A stretch of 64,000 nt of DNA, from the NCBI RefSeq assembly GCF_045862395.1, contig NZ_AP023087.1, forward strand, positions 1,302,001 to 1,366,000. Reading direction: 5' to 3'. Positions 36,103-45,013 of the stretch are shown piece by piece. Under the pieces are notes generated by a model, which was given only the letters and a program-made list of their open reading frames with translations, had not been told where the DNA came from and ran no database searches. The position numbers and the translations under genes were made by a program. Positions within the stretch are counted from its first letter, which is position 1. Every line of letters starts with the position of its first letter. The stretch comes from Marinicellulosiphila megalodicopiae (GTDB lineage: Bacteria; Pseudomonadota; Gammaproteobacteria; Pseudomonadales; Natronospirillaceae).

Positions 36103-36636
36103 TTAAAAGAACTTATCTTTCAGTTTTAAAACTTTTCCAACCTGTCCTCCAATTTTTAAAAGAGTTTTGATTTGGTCAGGCTCTAGGTATTGAATTTGCT
36201 GTAAGGACTGATCCACCATTTCTAATAATTCTAACGACTCTTTCATTTTTTCATGAATATAAGTATCAGGATTGGATGTGGAGGACATCATTTGGCGACG
36301 TAACATAGTCAGTGTCGGCTCAATTTCACGCTTACGTCGTTGATTGGCAATTTGCATCGACAACTGCCAAATATCACCATTGGCTTTGTAATAAATTTTA
36401 CGCTCACCACTGACCGGTTCAGTGCTGATTAACTGCCAGCTTTGTAATTCTTTAAGCCCCATGGATGTATTGCCGCGTGAAATAGTCAGCATTTCACTGA
36501 TTTGATCGGCATTAAGCGGGGCTTCATTAAATATCAAAAGCGCAAGCATTTGACCAACGGTGCGGTTAAAGCCCCAGTGACCACCCATTTGTCCAAAGTG
36601 TACGACGCAGGTTTGTAATTCTTCGCTTATTTTCAT
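36103..36636 (-). CDS. GbsR/MarR-family transcriptional regulator
   Basis: The 177-residue protein has a winged helix-turn-helix (about residues 25-85). It contains GFNRTVGQMLALLIFNEAP and ISEMLTISRGNTSMGLKEL, the signature of the GbsR branch of MarR-type regulators. A helical C-terminal half probably dimerises. Family members repress nearby genes in response to small ligands. It lies just upstream of cioAB on the same strand with an inverted repeat between them, so control of the oxidase genes is a fair guess, though not proven. Confidence 0.87.
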   Translation of the reverse strand: MKISEELQTCVVHFGQMGGHWGFNRTVGQMLALLIFNEAPLNADQISEMLTISRGNTSMGLKELQSWQLISTEPVSGERKIYYKANGDIWQLSMQIANQRRKREIEPTLTMLRRQMMSSTSNPDTYIHEKMKESLELLEMVDQSLQQIQYLEPDQIKTLLKIGGQVGKVLKLKDKFF

Positions 36637-36838
36637 TTGTTTGAACTTTCAGTAATTTCTGAAACTTTAGTATTTAATTGTGAGTAGTGCAAGTTCTTTT
36701 TAGGGTTATTTGGTGGGTAGATTGAATGTGTGGTGATTAAGGAGGGGGGAAGTGTGTTTGTGCAGGTTGTTCTTTAACGTCAACAAAGCAATTTAGTTTT
36801 GTTCCCGTAAACGGCAACCTACTATGGTTTGAATGGGG

Positions 36839-37267
36839 TTACTCTTTTTCCCAATGACGCTGCATTTCAAGATATAAAAATGAGGCGGTCCAAGTGATTA
36901 ACACAAGTCCTGTTAACGATTCAATTCCAGTTAAGTAGCGAAGATTGCCAACAGGTTCAATGTCGCCAAAGCCTACGGTGCTAAATACGGTAAATGAAAA
37001 GTACGCGCAATCCATGAGTGTGCCTGTGAAATTCCCTGTTAATTCTCCCCAGCTGTCACTGTGGTGCATAAAATAATAGGCAATGGCAAAACACCAAATT
37101 TCAACTGCATGGGCGACAAGCGCAACCAAGACACCCACTACAATTCGGTAGCGATGAATAATTTTCATTTTAGGCATAATGAGGGTGATGCGATATAAAA
37201 ATTCATAATGAATAATCACCGCTAAACCAACGACGAGACTGTGAATGATGAAAACGTAAAAGATCAT
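36839..37267 (-). CDS. Two-pore-helix-type potassium channel protein
   Basis: The 142-residue protein has two N-terminal hydrophobic helices and an ion-channel module at the C terminus. Its pore and filter read FTVFSTVGFGDIEPVG, a variant of the TVGYGD potassium filter with Phe for Tyr. A final helix (GLVLITWTASFLYLEM) follows. No RCK regulatory domain is attached. It should conduct K+ across the inner membrane; the Phe in the filter occurs in some channels and may alter selectivity. It is transcribed alone. Confidence 0.85.
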   Translation of the reverse strand: MIFYVFIIHSLVVGLAVIIHYEFLYRITLIMPKMKIIHRYRIVVGVLVALVAHAVEIWCFAIAYYFMHHSDSWGELTGNFTGTLMDCAYFSFTVFSTVGFGDIEPVGNLRYLTGIESLTGLVLITWTASFLYLEMQRHWEKE

Positions 37268-37361
37268 GTTTTGGTGACCGTAAATTTGTATTGATTAATA
37301 ATAGCAGTGAATGGTTTATTTGCCTGTCTCACAAATGTTTAAAATAGCTTGGGCGGTTTGC

Positions 37362-37802
37362 TCAATGCTCATATTTGAATTGTCTGCTATGTCCAAAGCT
37401 GGGTTGCACAAATCCTTGTTGGTTTAATTCGTCGATTCTATTTAGTACCCAATTAGATAACGCTCTATTACCGCGATTGGTTTTTAATACATCTAACCCA
37501 GAAAATAATGTCACAGCTACATGTTTGATTTGTGTGTCTTTTAATAACGCGCAAGCAAAGCCGTAATTTTCGTCATTAATGGGATAGCTTATAACCGAAT
37601 GTATAGAGGCTTGGTCAAAATTGATCGTAATATCGATGGCATTTTTTAAGGTTAAGTTGATGGATTTTTCTATTGGCATCCTGCGGGTAAATTCCCTTAA
37701 ATCATCCCCTTTAATGTGGGTAAAACCACAGTCCAAGTCTTTTATATACTTGGCTGTAGTGGTTTTACCTGAGTTGATGCATCCATTTAAAAATATAATC
37801 AT
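37362..37802 (-). CDS. P-loop kinase-like protein with frameshifted C terminus
   Basis: The 146-residue frame begins with a Walker A motif, MIIFLNGCINSGKTTTAKYI, and looks like a small nucleoside-monophosphate-kinase or phosphotransferase-type protein of unknown substrate. It ends in FVQPSFGHSRQFKYEH. Shifting the frame at the AAA of 37410-37412 (one base fewer) gives GLCNPALDIADNSNMSIEQ and then a stop at 37316-37318. That continuation reads as a normal C-terminal helix. The gene therefore seems to carry a one-base insertion, real or from sequencing, and its original extent is 37316-37802. Confidence 0.65.
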   Translation of the reverse strand: MIIFLNGCINSGKTTTAKYIKDLDCGFTHIKGDDLREFTRRMPIEKSINLTLKNAIDITINFDQASIHSVISYPINDENYGFACALLKDTQIKHVAVTLFSGLDVLKTNRGNRALSNWVLNRIDELNQQGFVQPSFGHSRQFKYEH

Positions 37803-37853
37803 GGTTAATAAATAGGCTTAATTAAAAGAGGGGGGCCTGAATATTATAAAATA

Positions 37854-38900
37854 CTATTCATGCAGTTTGTTTTTTTGTGCACGAAGTCGTTCTCTATATT
37901 TTCCTTTTGCTAAGGCTTGCATATCGGTAACGGTATCGCTTTCGTCTATTATTTCACGACCTATCAATGTTTCAATAGCGTCCTCTAAAGAAACAATCCC
38001 TGAGGTTTGTCCGTATTCATCTTCAACTATAAATAAGTGCATCCTATTTTTTAAAAAAAGATCGAGTAATTTTGTCACTGCCAGTTTTTCGGATACGCGT
38101 TTAATTGGAATGACAAAGTCTGTAATGGGGGCGTCTGCATGCCCTGAGCGTTCGGCTTCATATAAGCTGTTTCGTAATATTTTACCTTTAATATCGTCAA
38201 TGTTCTCGCCAATAACGGGTATCCTAGAAAACTGAGTGGTCGATGGTAGGTCTAGGGCTTCTTTAACTGTGAGGGTGTCCTTCAATATATGAACGACGGT
38301 TCGCGGCGTATAAATATCGACTGTTTTTATTTCTCTTAACGTTAATAGGTTAGCTAAATAGTCATTCTCTTGGGTAAATAATGTGCCATCTCGATGGCTA
38401 AGCGATGCCAGGGCGATAATTTCTTCACGTGTGATTTCGTTATCTATATTACGGTTAAATACACGTGTAATGCTTGTGGCTAACCAGACTAAAGGGAAAA
38501 CTAATTTTACTAACCATAAAATAACAAATGCAGAGGGTACAGCCAGCGTTCTCCAAAAAGTAGCCCCTAAGGTTTTAGGTATGATTTCTGAAAAATACAG
38601 GATTGCTAGTGTTAATAATACAGCTATAAACGTTTCCCATTGTGTGCCAAAAACTTTTACACCTTGAGTACCTACGCCTGCCGCCCCCATTGTGTGAGCA
38701 AAGGTATTTAATATTAGAATGCTCGATAGGGATTCATCTAATTTATCTTTTACTTTACTTAGAATTTTACCCGATAACGGTTTTGATGAACTCACTTGCT
38801 CAACATAGCTGGGAGTGATGGAAAGTAACACAGCTTCTAAAATTGAACATAAAAATGATATGCCAATGGCGATTAATAAATATATAATTAAAAGTGTCAT
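37854..38900 (-). CDS. CNNM (DUF21) and CBS-domain membrane protein
   Basis: The 348-residue protein has an N-terminal CNNM/DUF21 membrane domain with about four helices (residues 1-165), including SEIIPKTLGATFW. A CBS-domain pair follows (about 190-325), including YTPRTVVHILKD and IVEDEYGQTSGIVSLEDAIE. The C-terminal transporter-associated domain found in CorC/YtfL-type proteins is missing or very short. Relatives are linked to magnesium or cobalt handling and were once called hemolysin-like; the ion is not known here. It is transcribed alone. Confidence 0.87.
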   Translation of the reverse strand: MTLLIIYLLIAIGISFLCSILEAVLLSITPSYVEQVSSSKPLSGKILSKVKDKLDESLSSILILNTFAHTMGAAGVGTQGVKVFGTQWETFIAVLLTLAILYFSEIIPKTLGATFWRTLAVPSAFVILWLVKLVFPLVWLATSITRVFNRNIDNEITREEIIALASLSHRDGTLFTQENDYLANLLTLREIKTVDIYTPRTVVHILKDTLTVKEALDLPSTTQFSRIPVIGENIDDIKGKILRNSLYEAERSGHADAPITDFVIPIKRVSEKLAVTKLLDLFLKNRMHLFIVEDEYGQTSGIVSLEDAIETLIGREIIDESDTVTDMQALAKGKYRERLRAQKNKLHE

Positions 38901-39317
38901 GTTTAAGCCTTAAATAAAAGGGTATTTTACCCAGTATTGAGTTGTAAAAATACCAAGTAAACGAAAAAATCGTGAATTGTCATTTTCAGCTTAAACTGGG
39001 CCAGATTAAAGGCGCCTCATAACAACACAACTAAAATTTCTTCAGTGAGACAGTGTTGCATAAATGTTGCTGCGGTTGACGATGCGAAATGACAGGTCCT
39101 TTCGAGTCAACGTACAAAGTGTTTATGCCACTGCCCCTACTAAAAGTTCCTCTCCAGTAGGGGAGGAGAAACCTTAATACACTCGACTTTGTGCTCCTGC
39201 AAAGTCTAATTTGATGTTTCCTTAAATCGATTCGTTGCACTACTTTGAAATACGCCGTTATTACTTCATCAGCAAGCCCCGACTAATAAAATGTCTGAAA
39301 GCCTGAATTTATCTTAG
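38901..39317. other. Gene-free stretch with one hairpin
   Basis: No convincing gene is seen in these 417 bp. A hairpin with arms CCCCTACT (39134-39141) and AGTAGGGG (39156-39163) is the only clear structure. Base use differs from the neighbours, with more C and G, so a decayed insertion is possible. Confidence 0.5.
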
Positions 39318-40244
39318 TTATTTAGAGGCTTTAATTCCTTGAATACGCTTAACTAAATCGATAGATGCTTCAATTTCGACTTTACGTACGGATACTGATT
39401 CAATGTTACAACCAATCGTAATGCCTTTATTATCAGCAAATTCTTTTAATTCTTTAAAGCATTTTTCGCTGTAATCGACGCTGGTTTGTAAAATATCCCC
39501 CGAATTTAATAATTCATTTTCTAGCCAGCGAGGAATGCTGATGCCTAACCATTTCATAAACTGTAATGTTTTAGCAGAACCACAAGGCGTTAGGGTGAAT
39601 AAAATCGGGGCAAGTTCTAAGTTGTTGGCTTTTGCGTGATAGTAATAATCACTTAAGAAATTTTTAGACGCTTCCACATCGTAAACCCCTTGGGAGATAA
39701 AAAATGAACAACCCTGTTCGATTTTTTTAAATACACGTAAATGCTCGTCTTTTTTAGAGTCATGACGCTCTGAAATCACAACACCACCCATTAATGAGTC
39801 GGCATGAGTTTGTTTTTTAAGCTCGTAAGCTTCATTCATTTTCATGCTAACAGACTGGCTTTTAGATGCTGCACCTACAAAAACCGATAAGTTATCTTTG
39901 TTGGTTTCAATAAAATGGCTTAATTCGGGTTTGGAGTATTTGCCCACTGCACGATAAATCACCTGTTGAACGGACAAATCTTGTAAGTAGTCTTTGCCAT
40001 ATTCAAAGGCGTCTAGTGTTTCCATAAAAGGAAATGGGCGCTCGTCTTGTGTGCGAGTCTCTTCGTCTTGAATGTCGTAAATGACCAGACCGTCTACGTT
40101 AAGCGGTAATAAACGCTGTTTTTGTAGATCTGCAATTTCTTTTACTTTAGCCGGATCAGTGCCTTTTTTAGGAGGCGTGATGCCATATAGGATGATGCCA
40201 GATTCTTTGTTTTTGATTTTTTCAGATAACATGGGTTGAGCCAA
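39318..40244 (-). CDS. MetF-superfamily (methylenetetrahydrofolate reductase-like) protein
   Basis: The 308-residue protein has the TIM-barrel pattern of methylenetetrahydrofolate reductases: GIILYGITPPKKGTDPAK near the start, LNVDGLVIYDIQDE, GCSFFISQGVYDVEASKNFL and the later LTPCGSAKTLQFMKWLG. It differs clearly from standard MetF, with no strong match to the usual EF/FFPP start. It may use folate and flavin in a different one-carbon reaction. No methionine genes are adjacent. A specific activity should not be assigned from sequence alone. Confidence 0.75.
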   Translation of the reverse strand: MAQPMLSEKIKNKESGIILYGITPPKKGTDPAKVKEIADLQKQRLLPLNVDGLVIYDIQDEETRTQDERPFPFMETLDAFEYGKDYLQDLSVQQVIYRAVGKYSKPELSHFIETNKDNLSVFVGAASKSQSVSMKMNEAYELKKQTHADSLMGGVVISERHDSKKDEHLRVFKKIEQGCSFFISQGVYDVEASKNFLSDYYYHAKANNLELAPILFTLTPCGSAKTLQFMKWLGISIPRWLENELLNSGDILQTSVDYSEKCFKELKEFADNKGITIGCNIESVSVRKVEIEASIDLVKRIQGIKASK

Positions 40245-40414
40245 ATTCGTTGAGTTGGGGGTATTTTATATGATGTGGTGAATTTTGCTATGGGGTGGGG
40301 GATTTGTCTCCTAAATTAGAGTGTTATTTTATTTTGAGTTAGTTAATGTCACTGTAGCGACATAAATACTATTCAAGTAAAGTAATCGCTAATATTGGAT
40401 TGAAAATAAAGAGT

Positions 40415-41074
40415 ATGAAATTTTTACTTATATTAGGCTCGGTGCGAGATAGTTCGCCTCCTAAACCTGCGCGCCTTGGTTTGCGAATCGCTCGTGCCTG
40501 TCTTAAATGTTTGAATGCACATTACGCTGAGCATCAATTTGAATTAATTGACCCCCTTGATTATCCATTTGAGTCTATTTTTAAACCGCATTTTTCTTAT
40601 GCAAAAAATAAAGTGCCCGACGCATTAGAGCTCGTTTCTAAAAAAATTCAATCAGCGGATGGTTATATTATGTTGAGTCCTGAATATAATCATAGTATGA
40701 GCCCTGCGTTAGCTAACTTATTAAATCATTTCGGCAGCTCATTATTTTCATATAAACCCAGTGCGATTGTTACGTATTCTGCAGGGCAATGGGGCGGGTT
40801 ACGTGCTGCAGTGGGTATGCGTAGTTTTTTAAGTGAGCTTGGGTGTCTTCCTGTTTCGGCGATGATTCATGTGCCTAATGCGCAAAAGGTATTTATGGAA
40901 GATGGTAATATGCAAAGTGATGAAAGTCAGAACTCATGGTTTGATTATTTTTCACGTACGTTTAATCAATTGGTTTGGTGGGCGCATGCATCACAAAATC
41001 AGCGCGAGGTGATTGATCCGAATAAAATGATTGGTGATTTTAAGAAAGATCCTTCTGAACGTAATGGGCCTTAA
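40415..41074 (+). CDS. NAD(P)H-dependent FMN reductase-like flavoprotein
   Basis: The 219-residue protein is a flavodoxin-like FMN reductase. The phosphate loop is LILGSVRDSSPPKPARLG near the start, followed by YIMLSPEYNHSMSPALANLL and a GxWGG stretch (SAGQWGGLRAAVG). Family members reduce FMN, quinones or azo dyes with NADPH. The frame extends to a TTG at 40400. I prefer ATG 40415, which has AAAG upstream and starts directly at the beta strand KFLLILGS. A TTAGCC tandem repeat begins a few bases after its stop. Confidence 0.85.
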   Translation: MKFLLILGSVRDSSPPKPARLGLRIARACLKCLNAHYAEHQFELIDPLDYPFESIFKPHFSYAKNKVPDALELVSKKIQSADGYIMLSPEYNHSMSPALANLLNHFGSSLFSYKPSAIVTYSAGQWGGLRAAVGMRSFLSELGCLPVSAMIHVPNAQKVFMEDGNMQSDESQNSWFDYFSRTFNQLVWWAHASQNQREVIDPNKMIGDFKKDPSERNGP

Positions 41075-41081
41075 TTGTTTG

Positions 41082-41115
41082 TTAGCCTTAGCCTTAGCCT
41101 TAGCCTTAGCGTTAG
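41082..41115 (+). repeat. Hexanucleotide tandem repeat (TTAGCC)n
   Basis: Four perfect TTAGCC units (41082-41105) are followed by TTAGCG and TTAG. The repeat lies between the FMN reductase stop and the deleted IS copy. Confidence 0.9.
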
Positions 41116-41147
41116 TTGTCAAGTCATTAAGTAATTACTCTGGCGTA

Positions 41148-41447
41148 GGCTATGTTTTGAATTGTTGTGGCAGGATGCAAAATCATAATGCTGATCTAAG
41201 CCAACAATCAAACGCAGCAAAGTTTGTATCATATTCAAAATATCAATAATTATCACAGTCAGTTAAAGCGTTGGTATTTGAAGATGTATGGAGTAGCCAG
41301 TAAGTATTTGGCGAAGTATTTGGGTTGGTTTAGAATGCTGGACTGGCACAAATATCAGACCTTTTCTAGCGACATTAAGAGCGAAAGCGAAAAACTGTTT
41401 GAATTCAAACTGTTACAGGTGCAGCAACATAAATTTGAAACATAGCC
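41148..41447 (+). mobile_element. 300-bp internally deleted IS1595-family derivative
   Basis: Both ends match the full element at 15187-16254. The first 53 bases or so (to GATCTAAGC near 41201) are the promoter-side end. The rest, from CAACAATCAAAC, is the last 250 bases coding for the transposase C terminus. About 770 bp are missing, with at most a base or two of homology at the join. The flanks CTGGCGTA (41140-41147) and ATGGCGTA (41448-41455) are a near-perfect 8-bp target duplication. It is non-autonomous. Confidence 0.92.
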
Positions 41448-41605
41448 ATGGCGTATTTAACTACACTTTGCGTATTCAATATCATGTATCTAGCGTCATG
41501 AACTGTCCCTTAAATATTCTAGCTTATCCGTTAATAAATCTTTACTGCCAAACACTTGAAACTCACGTATAATAGCGCCCTTTTCTATATTTTGTGAGTA
41601 AGATT

Positions 41606-43528
41606 GTGGATTTTCCTACACGTTATGATGTGATTGTGATCGGTGGTGGTCATGCGGGTACTGAGGCGGCTTTGGCTGCAGCGCGCATGGGTTCTAAGAC
41701 TTTGTTGTTGACCCATAATACTGAAACCATTGGGGTAATGAGCTGTAACCCTGCTATTGGTGGTATTGGTAAGAGTCATTTAGTTAAAGAGATCGATGCA
41801 TTAGGTGGTGCGATGGCAACCGCTACGGACAAAGCTGGGATTCAATTTCGTGTATTAAATTCACGTAAAGGCCCTGCGGTTCGAGCGACTCGTGCCCAAG
41901 CGGATCGTTCATTATATCGAGCGGCTATTCGTGAAATTGTGGAAAACCAAGAAAATTTACAAGTTTTTCAGCAAGCCTGCGATGATTTAATTGTTGAAGG
42001 CGACACTGTAAAAGGTGTGGTTACGCAAACAGGCATTAAGATATTTGCTGAGACCGTTGTGTTAACAGCGGGTACGTTCTTAGGTGGTGTGATTCATATT
42101 GGTATGGACAATCATCAAGGTGGCCGAGCAGGCGATCCGCCTTCAAATGCATTGTCTAAGCGTTTACGCGAATTACCATTTAAAGTCGATCGCTTAAAAA
42201 CAGGCACACCTGCTCGTATTGATTCTCGTAGCGTTGATTTCTCTGTGATGACGGAACAGCCTGGCGATACGCCATTACCTGTGATGAGTTATATGGGTAA
42301 TGTTGCACAGCATCCAAAACAAATCAGTTGTTTTATTACTCACACAAATGAAAAAACCCACGATATTATTCGCTCAAACCTTGATCGCTCACCTATGTAT
42401 GCAGGTGTTATTGAAGGCATTGGCCCACGTTACTGTCCGTCTATTGAAGACAAAGTCATGCGTTTTGCTGATAAAACCAGCCATCAAATTTTTGTTGAGC
42501 CCGAGGGCTTGAGTACGTTTGAGTTATACCCAAATGGTATTTCAACAAGCTTGCCGTTTGATGTGCAAATGGATTTTATTCGCTCAATGAAAGGGTTTGA
42601 AAATGCTCACATTACTCGTCCAGGTTATGCCATTGAGTATGATTATTTTAATCCACAAGATTTGCGTCAAACCTTAGAAACTAAATTATTAAATAACCTG
42701 TATTTTGCTGGCCAAATCAACGGCACAACCGGTTATGAAGAGGCGGGTGCTCAAGGGATACTTGCAGGTTCTAACGCAGCATTGCGTGCTCAGCAAAAAG
42801 ATCCTTGGATGTTGCGCCGTGATGAAGCTTATATTGGTGTATTGGTTGATGACTTATCCACATTGGGTACTAAAGAGCCGTATCGTATGTTCACAAGCCG
42901 CGCCGAATACCGTTTGATTTTACGTGAAGACAATGCCGATTTGCGTTTGACTGAAAAAGGCCGTGAAATTGGTTTAGTTGACGATAAGCGTTGGAGAGCA
43001 TTCAGTGAAAAACGCGAAGCCATTGAAATTGAAAAACAACGTTTAAAAGACACATGGGTCAGACCGAATACCGAGCTAGGTGATGAGGTCAGTAAATTAC
43101 TTGAAAGACCGATGGCGCGTGAATATTCAATGATGGACATTTTAAAACGTCCAGATGTAAGGTTTAAAGATTTGCAAAATATCCATGGTGCGAATCCTTT
43201 GGCGGATGATGTGGCTGAGCAAGTTGAAATTTCAGCTAAATACGACGGATACATTAAGCGCCAGCAAGAAGAGATTGATTTGTTACGTCGCCAAGAAAAT
43301 ATGCCATTACCTGATGATTTCACTTACGACAATATCAGTGGTTTGTCCAACGAAGTGAAACAAAAATTAAACGATATTCGCCCTGCAACGTTAGCGCAAG
43401 CGTCACGAATTTCAGGTGTGACACCAGCTGCGGTGTCTTTGTTGTTAATTCAATTAAAAAGACATACATCAAGTAAAGCCAATACAGCAACCGCTTCTAC
43501 GCCATCTACAGCAACAGGGTCAGTTTGA
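41606..43528 (+). CDS. mnmG: tRNA uridine 5-carboxymethylaminomethyl modification enzyme MnmG
   Basis: MnmG (GidA), with MnmE, modifies the wobble uridine of several tRNAs. The protein of about 640 residues has the FAD motif VIVIGGGHAGTEAALAAARM at its N terminus, SCNPAIGGIGKSHLV, KTGTPARID and the C-terminal helical MnmE-binding region. The frame opens at GTG 41594, but GTG 41606 (MDFPTRYDVIVIGGG) matches the usual start and has GAG seven bases before it. A -10-like TATAAT is at 41568-41573. mnmE is not upstream as it often is; the deleted IS copy is there instead. The stop overlaps rsmG. Confidence 0.96.
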   Translation: MDFPTRYDVIVIGGGHAGTEAALAAARMGSKTLLLTHNTETIGVMSCNPAIGGIGKSHLVKEIDALGGAMATATDKAGIQFRVLNSRKGPAVRATRAQADRSLYRAAIREIVENQENLQVFQQACDDLIVEGDTVKGVVTQTGIKIFAETVVLTAGTFLGGVIHIGMDNHQGGRAGDPPSNALSKRLRELPFKVDRLKTGTPARIDSRSVDFSVMTEQPGDTPLPVMSYMGNVAQHPKQISCFITHTNEKTHDIIRSNLDRSPMYAGVIEGIGPRYCPSIEDKVMRFADKTSHQIFVEPEGLSTFELYPNGISTSLPFDVQMDFIRSMKGFENAHITRPGYAIEYDYFNPQDLRQTLETKLLNNLYFAGQINGTTGYEEAGAQGILAGSNAALRAQQKDPWMLRRDEAYIGVLVDDLSTLGTKEPYRMFTSRAEYRLILREDNADLRLTEKGREIGLVDDKRWRAFSEKREAIEIEKQRLKDTWVRPNTELGDEVSKLLERPMAREYSMMDILKRPDVRFKDLQNIHGANPLADDVAEQVEISAKYDGYIKRQQEEIDLLRRQENMPLPDDFTYDNISGLSNEVKQKLNDIRPATLAQASRISGVTPAAVSLLLIQLKRHTSSKANTATASTPSTATGSV

Positions 43529-44172
43529 TGTCACAAGATTTTAAAGCAAGATTAGAGCGTGGGTTTAGTGAATTAAAACTAGCAACCACGCCTGAGCAAG
43601 TAGAGCAATTACTGGCTTACCACACGTTATTAATTAAGTGGAACAAAGCTTATAACTTAACGGCGATTCGTGACCCAATGGAAATGATTGATCGTCACTT
43701 GGTGGACTCGTTAGGCATTATAGATTTTCTAGATGACATTAAACGTTTAATTGATGTAGGTACAGGCGGTGGCATGCCGGGTATTATTATTGCGATTATG
43801 CGTCCTGAGATTCATGTCACATTGTTAGACAGTAACGGTAAAAAAACACGTTTTTTACAGCAAGTGGTTATGAGTCTTAAGCTTTCAAATGCCAAAGTGG
43901 TTCAGTCTCGTTTAGAATCGTTTCATGTTGAAAACGAAGATTTATTTGATTGCATTACATCAAGAGCGTTTGCGACGTTACAAGATATGGTCGATAAATC
44001 CCATACTTTGTTGGCATCTAGCGGACAATATTTGGCAATGAAGGGAATTAATCCCGTTGATGAGATATCTCAATTGCCTTTAGGCTTTAAAGTGAATAAA
44101 GTGTGTCCTTTATCTATTCCTTTTGCCGATGGTCAGCGTCATTTAGTTAGTATTGTAAGAGACGCAAGCTAA
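43528..44172 (+). CDS. rsmG: 16S rRNA (guanine-527-N7)-methyltransferase RsmG
   Basis: RsmG (GidB) methylates G527 of 16S rRNA using SAM. The protein of 214 residues has the SAM motif LIDVGTGGGMPGIIIAI and LLDSNGKKTRFLQQVV, plus the conserved KWNKAYNLTAIRDP near the N terminus. The ATG at 43528 shares a base with the mnmG stop (TGATG), so translation is coupled. parA follows after 53 bp. Confidence 0.96.
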   Translation: MSQDFKARLERGFSELKLATTPEQVEQLLAYHTLLIKWNKAYNLTAIRDPMEMIDRHLVDSLGIIDFLDDIKRLIDVGTGGGMPGIIIAIMRPEIHVTLLDSNGKKTRFLQQVVMSLKLSNAKVVQSRLESFHVENEDLFDCITSRAFATLQDMVDKSHTLLASSGQYLAMKGINPVDEISQLPLGFKVNKVCPLSIPFADGQRHLVSIVRDAS

Positions 44173-44225
44173 CCTCATATATTTTGGATTCATCGAGCAA
44201 AACTATTTAACGGATCATCAAGCGC

Positions 44226-44993
44226 ATGGCAAAAATTTACGCAATTACCAATCAAAAAGGGGGTGTAGGTAAAACCACTACATCCATCAATTTAGCCGCT
44301 TCTATGGTCGCAATGAAACGTAAAGTTTTATTGATCGATTTAGACCCACAGGGAAATGCGACTATGGGCAGTGGTGTTAACAAACATGATGTAGAATTAA
44401 GTGTCTACGATTTATTAACCAGCTCTGTGCCATTGACTGACATTATTTGTTCAAGTGAATCAGGTATTGATGTGATTCCGGCTAACTCTGATTTAACCGC
44501 TGCTGAAGTTGAGCTTTTAAATTTAGACAATAAAGAAATGATATTGGCTAACAAAATTAATGAAGCGAAGGGTAAGTACGATTATGTATTTATTGACTGT
44601 CCACCTTCATTAAATATGTTAACCGTGAATGCCTTGTGTGCATCTGACGGGGTGATTATTCCTATGCAGTGTGAGTATTTTGCGCTTGAAGGGGTAGCGG
44701 ATTTAATTCAAACCGTTGAAAATATATCGTCCGTTGCCAATACAAAATTAGAAATTGAAGGGGTGTTACGTACAATGTACGACCCTCGAAATTCATTAAC
44801 CAAAGATGTTTCAGAGCAATTAACTGGCTTTTTTGGTGACAAATTATACGAAACGGTGATTCCACGTAATGTGCGATTGGCAGAAGCGCCAAGTTACGGT
44901 ATGCCTATCATTCAATACGATAAAGCGTCCAAAGGTGCGATGGCTTATTTGGCTTTAGCGGGTGAAATTCTTCGACGTCATAAAACTAATTAA
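44226..44993 (+). CDS. parA: Chromosome-partitioning ATPase ParA (Soj)
   Basis: The 255-residue protein is the chromosomal ParA type. It has the deviant Walker A motif NQKGGVGKTTTSINLAAS at residues 8-25, Walker B YDYVFIDCPPSLNML, and no N-terminal DNA-binding extension, unlike plasmid type Ia proteins. With ParB bound at parS it moves new origins apart. It sits in the classic mnmG-rsmG-parA-parB order. No canonical parS palindrome (TGTTTCACGTGAAACA) was noticed by eye in the window. Confidence 0.96.
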   Translation: MAKIYAITNQKGGVGKTTTSINLAASMVAMKRKVLLIDLDPQGNATMGSGVNKHDVELSVYDLLTSSVPLTDIICSSESGIDVIPANSDLTAAEVELLNLDNKEMILANKINEAKGKYDYVFIDCPPSLNMLTVNALCASDGVIIPMQCEYFALEGVADLIQTVENISSVANTKLEIEGVLRTMYDPRNSLTKDVSEQLTGFFGDKLYETVIPRNVRLAEAPSYGMPIIQYDKASKGAMAYLALAGEILRRHKTN

Positions 44994-45013
44994 ATAGTAA
45001 AAGGGAGACCGTA

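Noticed and set aside
39031..39240. 69-codon minus-strand frame
   Set aside because: It has no family signs and lies in a stretch with unusual base use; treated as chance.
41224..41445. 73-codon frame identical to the transposase C terminus
   Set aside because: It is a remnant within the deleted IS derivative, not a separate gene.
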